From the NCBI GenBank assembly GCA_026126065.1, contig JAHCJY010000008.1, positions 1-64,000 on the forward strand: 64,000 bases of DNA, read 5' to 3'. The position numbers and the translations under genes are program-made. Position 1 is the first letter of the stretch, and each line of letters starts with the position of its first letter. This DNA is from Bauldia sp. (GTDB taxonomy: Bacteria > Pseudomonadota > Alphaproteobacteria > Rhizobiales > Kaistiaceae). The notes below the pieces were generated by a model. It was not told the DNA's origin. It saw only the letters and a program-made list of their open reading frames with translations, and did not search any database. Shown one piece after another: positions 44,632-53,119 of this stretch.

Positions 44632-46977
44632 CTACCCGCCGATCTTCGAGAAGTCCGCCACCTTCAGCGTTGCGGCGCGGATGCGGTTGAGGAGGCGGAG
44701 GCGGTTCTGGCGGACGGCCGGGTCGGGGTCGTTGACGAGCACCTTCTCGAAGAAGGCATCGACAGGACCGCGGAGGTTCGACATCGCGTCCATCGCCGCC
44801 TCGAAATCCTCCTCGCGGAGGGACTCTTCCACCTCGGTCTCGGCGACGGATATCGCCTCGTTGAGAGCGACTTCCTCAGGCGCGGTGCCGGCCTCGGTCG
44901 CGCCCTCGATGCGCTGGCCGGACTTCTTCTCCTCGTCGCGAAGGATGTTCGTCGCACGCCGATAGCCGGCGAGCAGCGCCTTGCCGCTCTCGCTGTCGAG
45001 GAACGCCCCGAGCGCCTCGACGCGTCGGACGATCAGCAGGAGGTCATCCTGGTTGCCGAGCGCGAAGACGGCATCGACGAGGTCGTGCCGCGCGCCCTGT
45101 TCGCGGAGCTGGACTTTCAGGCGGTCGGCGAAGAAGGCGAGGAGGTCGAACGAAGCCGACCAACTTTGCTTCCAGGCCGGATTCGGCTCCGCCGGTGGAC
45201 TGAGAACGAAGTTGCCGGATGCCGAGCGATAGTCATCTGGCCCACGAGAAGCACGGGCGTCGCCCGGCGCGGCCCCGGCCGCGGCGACCATCGTCTGAGC
45301 CGCAACGAGGTCAGGGTCGGAGCCGGCGTAGGTCGCAAGAACCCGCCAATAATGGGGCCACACGACCCCCTCTACAAAAGCTTGGTACCCGGCGTTGCTG
45401 CCGAACCTGATTCCCCGCTCCAGCACGATCCGGATCACCCCCAGCGCCGCACGCCGCAGCGCATACGGGTCCTTGCTCCCCGTCGGCTTCTCGTCGATCG
45501 CCCAGAACCCGACGAGAATGTCGAGCTTGTCCGCCAGCGCGACCGCGATGGCCACCGGGTCCGTCGGCACGCGATCCCCGGGACCCTGCGGCTTGTAGTG
45601 CTCCTCGATCGCGGCCTGCACCGACGGGTGCTCGCCCTGGCGCTCGGCGTAGTACCGCCCCATCAGCCCCTGCAACTCGGGGAACTCGCCGACCATCTCC
45701 GTCGGCAGGTCCGCTTTGGCCAGCGCGGCGGCGCGCTTCGCCAGCTCGGGATCGGCCCCGACCAGCGGCGCGATCTCCGCCGCGAGCCGCACCAGCCGCT
45801 CCACCCGCTCGCCCTGCGTGCCGAGCTTCTCGTGGAACACCACGCCGGTCGAGGCGAGCTTCGCCATCCGCTGGTCGAGCGGCTTCGACAGGTCGAGGTT
45901 CAGCCGCTCCGCCGCCTCGCGCATCTTCGGCGTGTCGTGGTCCGGCAAATCGCGCTGGTCGGTCTCCCAGAAATACTTGGCGTCGGACAGGCGCGAGCGG
46001 ATGACGCGCTGGTTGCCGGCGACGATCTCACGCCCGCCGTCCTCGGCCTCGACATTCGCCGTCAGCACGAACCGGTTGGCGAGCTTCCCCGTCGCGGGGT
46101 CACGCAGCACAAAACACTTCTGGTTCACGCGGATCGTGGTCCGGATCACCTCTGGCGGGATCGCGAGGAACGCTTCGTCGAACGAGCCGACCAGCACCAC
46201 CGGCCATTCGTTGAGGCCGGCGACTTCCTCCAGCAGCCCCTCGTCCTCGATCAGTTCGAGGCCGAGCGCGAAGGCGCGGTCGCGGGCGTCGTGGAGGATG
46301 ATGTCCTTCCGCCGTTCAGGGTCGAGCACCACCTTGGCGCGGGCGAGCGACGCCTCGTAGTCGTCGAAGCGTTTCACGTGAATCGCCGCGGGCGCCATGA
46401 AGCGATGGCCGTATGTCGTGTCGCCTGCCGCGACCCCGCCGACGTCGAAGCGGATCACCTCGGGGTCCTCGGTCTCCGGGCCGAAGGTGGCGATGATGGC
46501 GTGGAGCGGCCGCACCCAGCGGAGGCTGCCGGCGTCGGCCGAGGCCGCGCCCCAGCGCATCTGCTTCGGCCACGGGAACTCGCGCACGATCTTCGGCAGC
46601 GCCTCCGCAAGAACGTCGGTCGCCGCGCGGCCGGGCTTCGCGATCACCGCGACGTAGAAGTCGCCCTTCTTGTCGGGCTGCACTTTCGCCTCGTCGATCG
46701 ACGCGAGTCCGGCGCCCTTGAGGAACCCCGCGATCGCCGCCTCCGGAGCGCCGACGCGCGGCCCCTTCTTCTCCTCGCGGACATCGGCCGAGCGGGCTGG
46801 AATGCCGTTCACCGTCAGCGCCAGTCGACGCGGCGTCACGAACGCCTTCGCGCCCTCGTAGACGAACCCCGCCTCGACCAGCGCATCGGTGACGAGCTTC
46901 CGCAGATCCTCCGCCGCCCGGCGCTGCATGCGGGCCGGGATTTCCTCGGAGAACAGCTCAAGAAGGAGGTCGGGCAT
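44632..46977 (-). CDS. glyS: Glycyl-tRNA synthetase beta subunit
   Basis: GlyS is the large tRNA-binding subunit of the alpha2beta2 glycyl-tRNA synthetase. It begins with the typical [17 protein letters not shown] and keeps [32 protein letters not shown] and the [11 protein letters not shown] region. At 781 residues it is longer than the roughly 690 of E. coli. An extra segment of about 75 residues between the [10 protein letters not shown] region and [10 protein letters not shown] accounts for much of this. The partner glyQ is 2.6 kb upstream, separated by unrelated genes. Confidence 0.95.
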   Translation of the reverse strand: MPDLLLELFSEEIPARMQRRAAEDLRKLVTDALVEAGFVYEGAKAFVTPRRLALTVNGIPARSADVREEKKGPRVGAPEAAIAGFLKGAGLASIDEAKVQPDKKGDFYVAVIAKPGRAATDVLAEALPKIVREFPWPKQMRWGAASADAGSLRWVRPLHAIIATFGPETEDPEVIRFDVGGVAAGDTTYGHRFMAPAAIHVKRFDDYEASLARAKVVLDPERRKDIILHDARDRAFALGLELIEDEGLLEEVAGLNEWPVVLVGSFDEAFLAIPPEVIRTTIRVNQKCFVLRDPATGKLANRFVLTANVEAEDGGREIVAGNQRVIRSRLSDAKYFWETDQRDLPDHDTPKMREAAERLNLDLSKPLDQRMAKLASTGVVFHEKLGTQGERVERLVRLAAEIAPLVGADPELAKRAAALAKADLPTEMVGEFPELQGLMGRYYAERQGEHPSVQAAIEEHYKPQGPGDRVPTDPVAIAVALADKLDILVGFWAIDEKPTGSKDPYALRRAALGVIRIVLERGIRFGSNAGYQAFVEGVVWPHYWRVLATYAGSDPDLVAAQTMVAAAGAAPGDARASRGPDDYRSASGNFVLSPPAEPNPAWKQSWSASFDLLAFFADRLKVQLREQGARHDLVDAVFALGNQDDLLLIVRRVEALGAFLDSESGKALLAGYRRATNILRDEEKKSGQRIEGATEAGTAPEEVALNEAISVAETEVEESLREEDFEAAMDAMSNLRGPVDAFFEKVLVNDPDPAVRQNRLRLLNRIRAATLKVADFSKIGG

Positions 46978-47143
46978 CGTGTGGCGCTCGCACGGGATCG
47001 GCGCCGTGGTGGTTAGTAGGTTCCCCGCCCCTTGTCACGCCGCGTACGGCGCGGGGAACGCCCGGTTTGGTCGGGCGACGCTGGTCGGGCTCAGGGCGGG
47101 AACCGTCCGGCGAACCCGTCGCGTGCTTCCGATCCGAAACCGG

Positions 47144-47172
47144 CAGCATCGGCCCGATGCGGGCCGATGCTG
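47144..47172 (-). terminator. GC hairpin downstream of small secreted gene
   Basis: Perfect 12-base arms CAGCATCGGCCC and GGGCCGATGCTG with a five-base loop, 21 bases beyond the stop of the minus-strand secreted-protein gene. No T-run is visible, so rho-independent termination is uncertain. Confidence 0.5.
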
Positions 47173-47193
47173 TCGTCGGCGGCTCCGGACGCA

Positions 47194-47592
47194 CTAACGG
47201 CGGCCGAAGACCTCGACGATCGTCTCGCCGCGGAAGTTCAGCGGGCGCTGGTAGTTGATGACGATGGCCGTGATGATCCTGTTGTTGCCCACCAGATCGA
47301 GCACGCGCCGCTCACCCTGCGGAATGACGTTCCCCACGGCGACGTCCTGGGTCTCGCCGTTGCCGAAGACGATCCGGACGCTGTTCACGAACAGGTCGTT
47401 GCCGCGGACGATGATGCCGACAGCGGAGAAGACGCCCTGCGCGGCGGTGACCGGGATCGTGTCCTGGTCGGCCGTGATCGTCACCGTCCTTGCGCCGAGG
47501 AGTTCCCAGTCGGCTTGCGCTGCCGCCGGCCCGGCGACGGTGAGTGCGGCCAGGAGTCCAATAAACGCTGCCAGTACGGTTCTTCTGTTCAT
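47194..47592 (-). CDS. Small exported beta-rich protein, possibly DUF2541-like
   Basis: A 132-residue secreted protein. The signal peptide MNRRTVLAAFIGLLAAL runs to PAAAQ. The mature part is beta-rich, with DWELLGARTVTI, VRIVFGNGETQDV, IPQGERRVLDL and ETIVEVFGRR. This layout resembles the DUF2541/YaaI-like secreted proteins of unknown function, but the assignment is tentative. ATG at 47592 is preceded by AGAGGG; 47601 is an in-frame alternative. Confidence 0.6.
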   Translation of the reverse strand: MNRRTVLAAFIGLLAALTVAGPAAAQADWELLGARTVTITADQDTIPVTAAQGVFSAVGIIVRGNDLFVNSVRIVFGNGETQDVAVGNVIPQGERRVLDLVGNNRIITAIVINYQRPLNFRGETIVEVFGRR

Positions 47593-47698
47593 GGCTTCCA
47601 TCCCTCTTGCCCGGAGGTTCCCCGGGGCCATTGCGGTTGGCTCTCGCGGGCCGATGGCCCGACGACGCCGGCGCCAGCCTGATCCGGCATCGGACGGC

Positions 47699-48436
47699 TC
47701 ATTGAGGGCCGCCGAAACTGAGTTCCGCGATGCGCTGCATCAAAGCCCGAACGTTCGGGACCGATCGTGCGTATTGGGCTACCGGCGTTTGCATCGGCCA
47801 GAAGACGAGCGGCGCGACCTGTCCGAACACCGCAAGGTCGGGCAGCAACGGCCGCTCGCCGAAGAGAAACGGCCGGTCGCCCAGAAAGCCGGAGAGCATG
47901 TCGATCTGCGCGCGCCCGAGGTCGGCGATCGTCGCCGGGGGATGCCGGGCGATGCCGCGCGCATGGAGTTGACGGGCGAAATGGCGCTTCAGAGACGCCG
48001 CGACCACGCCGCGGACCAGCGGCGGCAGCTTCGCGCGGACCTGACCGTCGATGTAGGCGGCACCGGCCGGATGAACGAACAGCTCCCATTCGAGAATCTG
48101 GTGGAAGCGCTCCTCGAAGGATGTCTTGAAGGCGTCTCCGATCGCGCGATCGCGGGCGTCCAGGCCGTCATCGAGCGATATGCCGAACGTGCCGGCGAGG
48201 TATCGGATGATGACGTCGCTGTCCCCGATCCGGCGTCCGCGATGTTCGATCCACGGGCTCTTGCCGAGCGGACCCTTGCGGGAATCGTCCTGGTAGACCT
48301 GCTCGTACGCAATGCCGGCCAGCCTCATCCAGCTGAGCAGCTTCAGGGCGAACGGCCCCGTCGTCGGGAGTCCCCAGTCCGCCGAGAACGTGAACACGCG
48401 CAGATCTGGCAACGCGATCTCCATCTCGCCTACCAT
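47699..48436 (-). CDS. Glutathione S-transferase family protein (FAX/metaxin-like)
   Basis: A 245-residue GST-fold protein. The N-terminal thioredoxin-like part has SPWIEHRGRRIGDSDVIIRY, and the C-terminal helical domain contains ADLGRAQIDMLSGFLGDRPF and LPDLAVFGQVAPL. The pattern matches the failed-axon-connections/metaxin-like branch of bacterial GSTs, possibly detoxifying. The divergent TetR gene and a palindrome two bases upstream of the start imply control by that regulator. ATG at 48424 is an alternative start. Confidence 0.82.
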   Translation of the reverse strand: MVGEMEIALPDLRVFTFSADWGLPTTGPFALKLLSWMRLAGIAYEQVYQDDSRKGPLGKSPWIEHRGRRIGDSDVIIRYLAGTFGISLDDGLDARDRAIGDAFKTSFEERFHQILEWELFVHPAGAAYIDGQVRAKLPPLVRGVVAASLKRHFARQLHARGIARHPPATIADLGRAQIDMLSGFLGDRPFLFGERPLLPDLAVFGQVAPLVFWPMQTPVAQYARSVPNVRALMQRIAELSFGGPQ

Positions 48437-48437
48437 T

Positions 48438-48458
48438 GGTAAGTTGGTCTAACTTACC
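48438..48458. promoter_or_regulatory. Palindromic operator between GST and tetR genes
   Basis: Perfect arms GGTAAGTT and AACTTACC with a five-base spacer lie in the 39-base gap between the two divergent genes. A further GGTAAG half-site follows at 48462-48467. This is the expected form of a TetR operator, allowing autoregulation and control of the GST gene. Confidence 0.8.
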
Positions 48459-48475
48459 CGCGGTAAGGAGACAAG

Positions 48476-49087
48476 ATGCGATCGCGAGGAGCCAACACCC
48501 GTTCCGAAATATTGAGGGCTGGAGCAGCCATCGTCCGCGAGGGCGGGCCGATGCGGCTGACGTTCGACGAAATCGCCGCGCGGCTCGGCGTCTCCAAGCA
48601 GGCGGTCATCTACTGGTTCCCGAACAAGGAAGCGTTGATCGCGAGCCTGGCCCTGCCGGCGTTGCGGGCCGAAACCGACGCCGCAATCGCGGCGCTCGCG
48701 GGAGTCCCGCCCGGTATGGCCGCGGTGCGCGCCTTCGCCCACGCCCTGATCGACTTCCACCTCTCGGACCTCGACCGCTTCCGGCTGACCTACATCGCCG
48801 TCCAGATGCCGGGCGCGTCCGTCGAGCCGTCGCCGGACCTGAAGGAGCAGATCCACGCCACGACCCGACCGATGTACGACGCAATCGAGGACCTGCTCAC
48901 GCACGTCCCGAAAGCGCGCCGCCGACCCTCGGCGATGGCGATCCACATGGCCGTCCTGGGCTTCGTCCTGCTGACGTCCCTGTCCGACACGGTGAGGGAC
49001 CCGCTGCTGCACCGGCGCGCCGAGCTCGTGGCGGCGCTACTGGCCATCCTCGCACCCGAGGATGCGGTTGAGGGTAGGGACCGGTGA
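48476..49087 (+). CDS. TetR-family transcriptional regulator
   Basis: A 203-residue repressor. The N-terminal helix-turn-helix is seen in LTFDEIAARLGVSKQAVIYW followed by FPNKEALIASL, the TetR DNA-binding signature. The C-terminal ligand domain is not recognisable by specificity. AGGAG lies just before the ATG. It is divergent from the GST gene, with its probable operator in the gap, so it likely senses a toxic or redox compound. Confidence 0.92.
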   Translation: MRSRGANTRSEILRAGAAIVREGGPMRLTFDEIAARLGVSKQAVIYWFPNKEALIASLALPALRAETDAAIAALAGVPPGMAAVRAFAHALIDFHLSDLDRFRLTYIAVQMPGASVEPSPDLKEQIHATTRPMYDAIEDLLTHVPKARRRPSAMAIHMAVLGFVLLTSLSDTVRDPLLHRRAELVAALLAILAPEDAVEGRDR

Positions 49088-49283
49088 CCGTGGCACCGGC
49101 CCGCGCCCGCGTGGCCGACTGCTGAGGATACGCCTGCAACCGCTCCTCCTGCGCCTCGGCCGCCGCCATCACGCGCGCCACGAGAGCGAGATCGGTGACC
49201 ATCACGTCGATCGCAGGGCCAAAGTAGCGGCGAGGCGGTTCCATGCCGCCAGAGTGTCCGGAACGTACGATTATCGGCCAGGA

Positions 49284-49463
49284 TCAAAGAAACGGCTCGT
49301 AGCCGAAGAGGGATTCGGCCTGGCGGTTGGCCAGCGCTATCCGGACCGTGCGGTCGGCGACGATGACGGCGTTCGGCGTCGATTCGATCGCATTCTGCCA
49401 GACCCCGTCTCCGGCGTTGGGCGACCTCGGGACCGGACCTCCTGCGGAACCTGGAGCGTCCAT
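49284..49463 (-). pseudogene. Truncated PAS-domain gene remnant
   Basis: A short frame encodes about 59 residues starting at ATG 49463, with GGAGGTG about seven bases before it. It encodes the beginning of a PAS domain (AIESTPNAVIVADRTVRIAL, then ANRQAESLFGYEPFL). It stops at 49284, in the middle of the fold, and no kinase or cyclase domain follows in any frame. It looks like the 5' end of a broken sensor gene left between tetR and glyQ. Confidence 0.6.
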
Positions 49464-49583
49464 TGTGCGCACCTCCACCCAATGAGCGATCCGTCCGGAT
49501 CGAACACTTAGTGCGGGAACGGGAGGAGGTTGCAGCCCCAAGGGCTCGGCGACGGGCCCCGCGGTCGGGCTTTGGAGCCGGTT

Positions 49584-50498
49584 CTACGTCGCGCCAGCGG
49601 CATCCGTGCGGAGCCACGCCGCGCCGCACGCCTTCGCAAGCTCCCGAACGCGGAGGATGTAGCTCTGGCGCTCCGTCACGGAGATCACGCCACGCGCGTC
49701 GAGGAGGTTGAAGGCGTGGCTGGCCTTGATGCACTGGTCGTAGGCCGGCTGCACCATCAGGTGGCCTTCCGGCCGGTCGCCCGCGGCGAGGAGCGCCCGG
49801 CATTCCTTTTCGGCGTCGCGAAAACGCTGGAACAGGATCTCCACGTCGGCATGCTCGAAATTGTGCCGCGAGTATTCCTTCTCGGCCTGCAGGAACACGT
49901 CGCCATAGGTGACCTTCCGGTCGCCCTCGCCGCCGTTGAAGTTGAGATCGTAGACGTTCTCGACTCCCTGGACGTACATCGCGAGGCGCTCGAGGCCGTA
50001 GGTGAGTTCGCCCGCCACGGGCGCGCATTCGATGCCGGCGACCTGCTGGAAATAGGTGAACTGCGACACTTCCATGCCGTCGCACCAGCACTCCCAGCCA
50101 AGGCCCCAGGCGCCCAGCGTCGGGCTCTCCCAGTCGTCCTCGACGAAGCGGATGTCGTGGAGCCTGAAGTCGACGCCGATCGCGGCGAGGGACTTGAGAT
50201 AGAGGTCCTGGAGGTCCGGCGGGCTCGGCTTCAGGATCACCTGGAACTGGTAGTAGTGCTGCAGCCGGTTGGGGTTCTCGCCGTAGCGGCCATCCTTCGG
50301 CCGGCGCGACGGCTGGACATAGGCCGCGTTCCACGGCTTTGGCCCGAGCGCGCGCAGCGTCGTCGCCGGATGGAACGTGCCGGCGCCCATCTCGATGTCG
50401 TAGGGCTGCAGGATCACGCAGCCGCGCTCCGCCCAGTAGAGCTGGAGCGTCAGGATCAGGTCCTGGAACGAGCGTTTCGGGTCGAGTGTCCTGGCCAA
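49584..50498 (-). CDS. glyQ: Glycyl-tRNA synthetase alpha subunit
   Basis: GlyQ is the catalytic subunit that activates glycine, forming a tetramer with GlyS. The 304-residue protein has [60 protein letters not shown] and [19 protein letters not shown], all diagnostic. In alphaproteobacteria glyQ and glyS are usually close; here 2.6 kb with four unrelated features separate them. Confidence 0.97.
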   Translation of the reverse strand: MARTLDPKRSFQDLILTLQLYWAERGCVILQPYDIEMGAGTFHPATTLRALGPKPWNAAYVQPSRRPKDGRYGENPNRLQHYYQFQVILKPSPPDLQDLYLKSLAAIGVDFRLHDIRFVEDDWESPTLGAWGLGWECWCDGMEVSQFTYFQQVAGIECAPVAGELTYGLERLAMYVQGVENVYDLNFNGGEGDRKVTYGDVFLQAEKEYSRHNFEHADVEILFQRFRDAEKECRALLAAGDRPEGHLMVQPAYDQCIKASHAFNLLDARGVISVTERQSYILRVRELAKACGAAWLRTDAAGAT

Positions 50499-50624
50499 GG
50501 CGGCCTCCGGCAGAAGATCGGGACCGACCGCTAGCCTTGCTCAGCCATCGGAATCAAGCGGCGATGGCGCTGAACGAACGATTCCGTGGGCCGGGAGGGC
50601 AGATGTCGGCGGAGAGAGCACGCG

Positions 50625-50810
50625 TCAGTGCTTTTGGCGCTCTTGCTCGACCGGGTGGTAGACGCCGGTCTCCGGGTCGCGCTGCAGTTCCGTGGCGCTC
50701 GGGCGTTTAGGCGTCGTCGGCGGTCGCCGCGTCGCCGGCACCTGGCCGAACGAGCGCCACAGGACGAAGCCGACCCCCAGAACCACGAGAATGAGTAGGA
50801 ACTGCCCCAT
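50625..50810 (-). CDS. Small single-span membrane protein
   Basis: A 61-residue protein with one N-terminal membrane helix (QFLLILVVLGVGFVLWRSF) and a basic Pro/Arg tail ending in a LQRDPETGVYHPV motif. Proteins of this form next to glyQ occur widely in alphaproteobacteria; the function is unknown. ATG at 50810 starts the helix directly; ATG at 50843 is less likely. Confidence 0.7.
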   Translation of the reverse strand: MGQFLLILVVLGVGFVLWRSFGQVPATRRPPTTPKRPSATELQRDPETGVYHPVEQERQKH

Positions 50811-50881
50811 CGGCCTGTCCGAGCCCCGCCCAGCGAAGTGCAATCATCGCATCTGCTCGTCCCCGCGCCAAGCGGCTGTCG

Positions 50882-51694
50882 TCACACGACCGGACGCCAC
50901 GCACCGTGCACGTCCGAGATGCCCGCCTCGCCGCGAAGGATCGCCTCAGCCTCGGGCGTGTAATGCGGCCCGTCGTGCAGGAAGAGGCCCGGCAGGAGCG
51001 AGAGGGGTGCGCGGCTCCCCTTCCGGGCCGCGACGAGGATGCGGAGCGCCGGCTCGTCCCGGCGCGGGTGGATGGGAAGGACGGCGCCGTCGCCGAACCG
51101 GCCTGCGAGGCCCTCGAGCGCCTCATAGAGGCTGGCCGCCGGCAGGATGGCCACGAGGGCACCGCCCGGACGGAGCGCCCATGCGGCGAAGCGGAACCAT
51201 GGATCGAGACCACCCTCGGCGACGTGCGCGGCGGCGCGCGCCGGATGGGGCGAGGCGCGAACGGCGCCTTCCGGGCGGAATGGCGGGTTCGTGAGGACGA
51301 TCGCCGCCTGCTCGCGAAGAACCCCTTCGGCGCCTCGCGCGGCCTCGCCGTCCGTTGTGATGTCGAGCCGGGCGAGGGCGATGCGGCTGGCGAGCGCGCG
51401 GTTCGCGGGACGGCGGAGCGCCGCCGATGCCGCCGCCAGAAGTTCCGGTTCGCGCTCGACCAGCGTCACTTCGGTTCCAGGCGCGCGGACCGCGGCGCAC
51501 AGGCCCGCCACGCCCGCTCCCGCGCCGAGGTCGATGACGCGACCGGTGGCATCGGCGGCGATGGCCGCGCCAAGGAGGACCGCCTCGAGGCCCGATCGGT
51601 GATGGCCCGCTGCGGGCTGCACCGCTTCGACCCGGCCCCCGAGGAACGCATCCACCGTGGTGTCCGCGTGCCCTGCCACAGCGCTTACCGCCAC
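50882..51694 (-). CDS. tRNA1(Val)-type N6-adenine methyltransferase family protein
   Basis: A 270-residue SAM-dependent methyltransferase of the TrmN6/YfiC type, which in E. coli modifies A37 of tRNA-Val. It has VIDLGAGAGVAGLCAA (SAM loop), the acidic residue in VTLVEREPEL and the catalytic LTNPPFRPEG (NPPF). GTG at 51694 starts the gene within the 3' end of the DUF2007 gene (10-base overlap). The substrate assignment to tRNA rests on family resemblance. Confidence 0.82.
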   Translation of the reverse strand: MAVSAVAGHADTTVDAFLGGRVEAVQPAAGHHRSGLEAVLLGAAIAADATGRVIDLGAGAGVAGLCAAVRAPGTEVTLVEREPELLAAASAALRRPANRALASRIALARLDITTDGEAARGAEGVLREQAAIVLTNPPFRPEGAVRASPHPARAAAHVAEGGLDPWFRFAAWALRPGGALVAILPAASLYEALEGLAGRFGDGAVLPIHPRRDEPALRILVAARKGSRAPLSLLPGLFLHDGPHYTPEAEAILRGEAGISDVHGAWRPVV

Positions 51695-51924
51695 GGGCGG
51701 TGCGGCTCCACCAGTTCGGCGGCAAAGCCGGCATCCGAAAGCACCTCGCGCGCCTCGGCTGCATCGTCGGAGTGGACGAGGAGACGACGCGGCAGGATGC
51801 CGATAGAGCCTTCGATGATGCTCATGTTCTGGTCAAATATATGCACGGTGATCCCCGCGTCCTTCAGCAGGGCTTCAGCATAGGAAAGAAAGACCGCATC
51901 GTTCGTCCTGAGAAGTTCTTCCAT
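51685..51924 (-). CDS. DUF2007 domain protein
   Basis: A 79-residue protein of the DUF2007 family (putative signal-transducing protein). It shows EELLRTNDAVFLSYAEALLK, the central DQNMSIIEGSIGILPRRLLV and a C-terminal DDAAEAREVLSDAGF. The function is unproven. It precedes the methyltransferase and is divergent from octaprenyl diphosphate synthase, a common alphaproteobacterial arrangement. Confidence 0.83.
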   Translation of the reverse strand: MEELLRTNDAVFLSYAEALLKDAGITVHIFDQNMSIIEGSIGILPRRLLVHSDDAAEAREVLSDAGFAAELVEPHRPWR

Positions 51925-52066
51925 CGGCTCCCACGGGTTCCCGCCCGGCATTTCGCAAAACTCTAGAGGCTGCGGCGAGGTATCACAATCGGGCGGGCCG
52001 CCGCGTCTTGTTCGTCCCCAGCCTGTTGCCTATTGTCTCCGGCCGCGAGTGAGGGAGTTAGCATCT

Positions 52067-53086
52067 TTGGGTGTCGTCGTAGCTCTTGACGAAGACAAGC
52101 GCCGGCGGTCGGCAGGCATTGCGCCGCTGTCGGCCCTCGTCTCGGCCGACATGGAGAAGGTCAACCGGCTGATCCTGTCGAAGACGGGGTCCGAGGTCGC
52201 CCTCATCCCGGAAGTCGCCAATCACCTCATCTCGTCGGGCGGCAAGCGGCTGCGGCCGATGCTCACGCTGGCTGCCGCGCGGATGTGCGGCTATCTGGGC
52301 GAGGGGCATGTCGCGCTCGCCGCCGGCGTCGAGTTCATGCACACGGCAACCCTCCTGCACGACGACGTGGTCGACGACAGCAAGCTGCGCCGCGGCAAGC
52401 TCGCCGCGCGCATGCTGTGGGGTAATTCGGCCAGCGTCCTGGTCGGCGACTTCCTTCTCGGCCAGGCCTTCAGGATCATGGTCGACGTCGGCTCGCTCGA
52501 GGCGCTCGCCGTCCTGTCCGAAGCCGCCGCCGTGATCGCCGAGGGCGAGGTACGCCAGCTCGCGGCCGCCAACAACATGGCGACCACCGAGGACGAGTAT
52601 CTCTACGTCGTCCACGCCAAGACGGCGTCGCTGTTCGCCGCCGCGTCCGAGGTAGGCCCGATCCTCGCCGGGCGCGGCCGCGACGAGCGCGCCGCATTCC
52701 GGTCCTACGGCGCCAATCTCGGTCTTGTCTTCCAGCTCATCGACGACGTGCTCGACTATGCCGGCGACGCCTCCGATCTCGGCAAGAGCGTCGGCGACGA
52801 TTTCCGCGAGGGCAAGATCACGCTGCCGCTGGTGCTCTCCTATCGCCGCGGCTCGGACGCCGAACGCGCTTTCTGGCAGCGCGCGATCGAGACCAGGGAT
52901 ATCCGCGACGGTGACCTCGAACACGCCGTGGCGCTTCTGAAACGCCACAATGCTCTCGATGATACCGTCCGGCGGGCCCGTCACTTCGGCGAGGTCGCGC
53001 GCGATGCGCTCGCCCCGTTCCCGGATTCGCCACACAAGGCGGCGCTGCTGGCGGTGGTGGATTTCTGCATCGAGCGGGCCTACTGA
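52067..53086 (+). CDS. ispB: Octaprenyl-type polyprenyl diphosphate synthase
   Basis: This prenyltransferase makes the long side chain of ubiquinone. The 339-residue protein has both aspartate-rich motifs (LLHDDVVDDSKLRRG and LIDDVLDYAGD), GGKRLRPMLTLAAARM and KTASLFAAASEVG. TTG at 52067 gives MGVVVALDEDK, with AGGGAG nine bases upstream; GTG at 52049 is in frame but sits before the ribosome site. Chain length is inferred from family resemblance; a nona- or decaprenyl product is possible. Confidence 0.9.
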   Translation: MGVVVALDEDKRRRSAGIAPLSALVSADMEKVNRLILSKTGSEVALIPEVANHLISSGGKRLRPMLTLAAARMCGYLGEGHVALAAGVEFMHTATLLHDDVVDDSKLRRGKLAARMLWGNSASVLVGDFLLGQAFRIMVDVGSLEALAVLSEAAAVIAEGEVRQLAAANNMATTEDEYLYVVHAKTASLFAAASEVGPILAGRGRDERAAFRSYGANLGLVFQLIDDVLDYAGDASDLGKSVGDDFREGKITLPLVLSYRRGSDAERAFWQRAIETRDIRDGDLEHAVALLKRHNALDDTVRRARHFGEVARDALAPFPDSPHKAALLAVVDFCIERAY

Positions 53087-53119
53087 CGGACCATTCACCG
53101 GATTGCTCCAAGGGGGGTC

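Noticed and set aside
46958-47194. Short minus-strand frame upstream of glyS
   Set aside because: Low-complexity Arg/Pro peptide with no start signal; the interval contains a hairpin rather than a gene.
48897-49244. Minus-strand frame starting MEPPRRYFGPAID opposite the tetR 3' end
   Set aside because: Only the first ~40 residues look protein-like; the remainder is the antisense of tetR, and there is no clear ribosome site.
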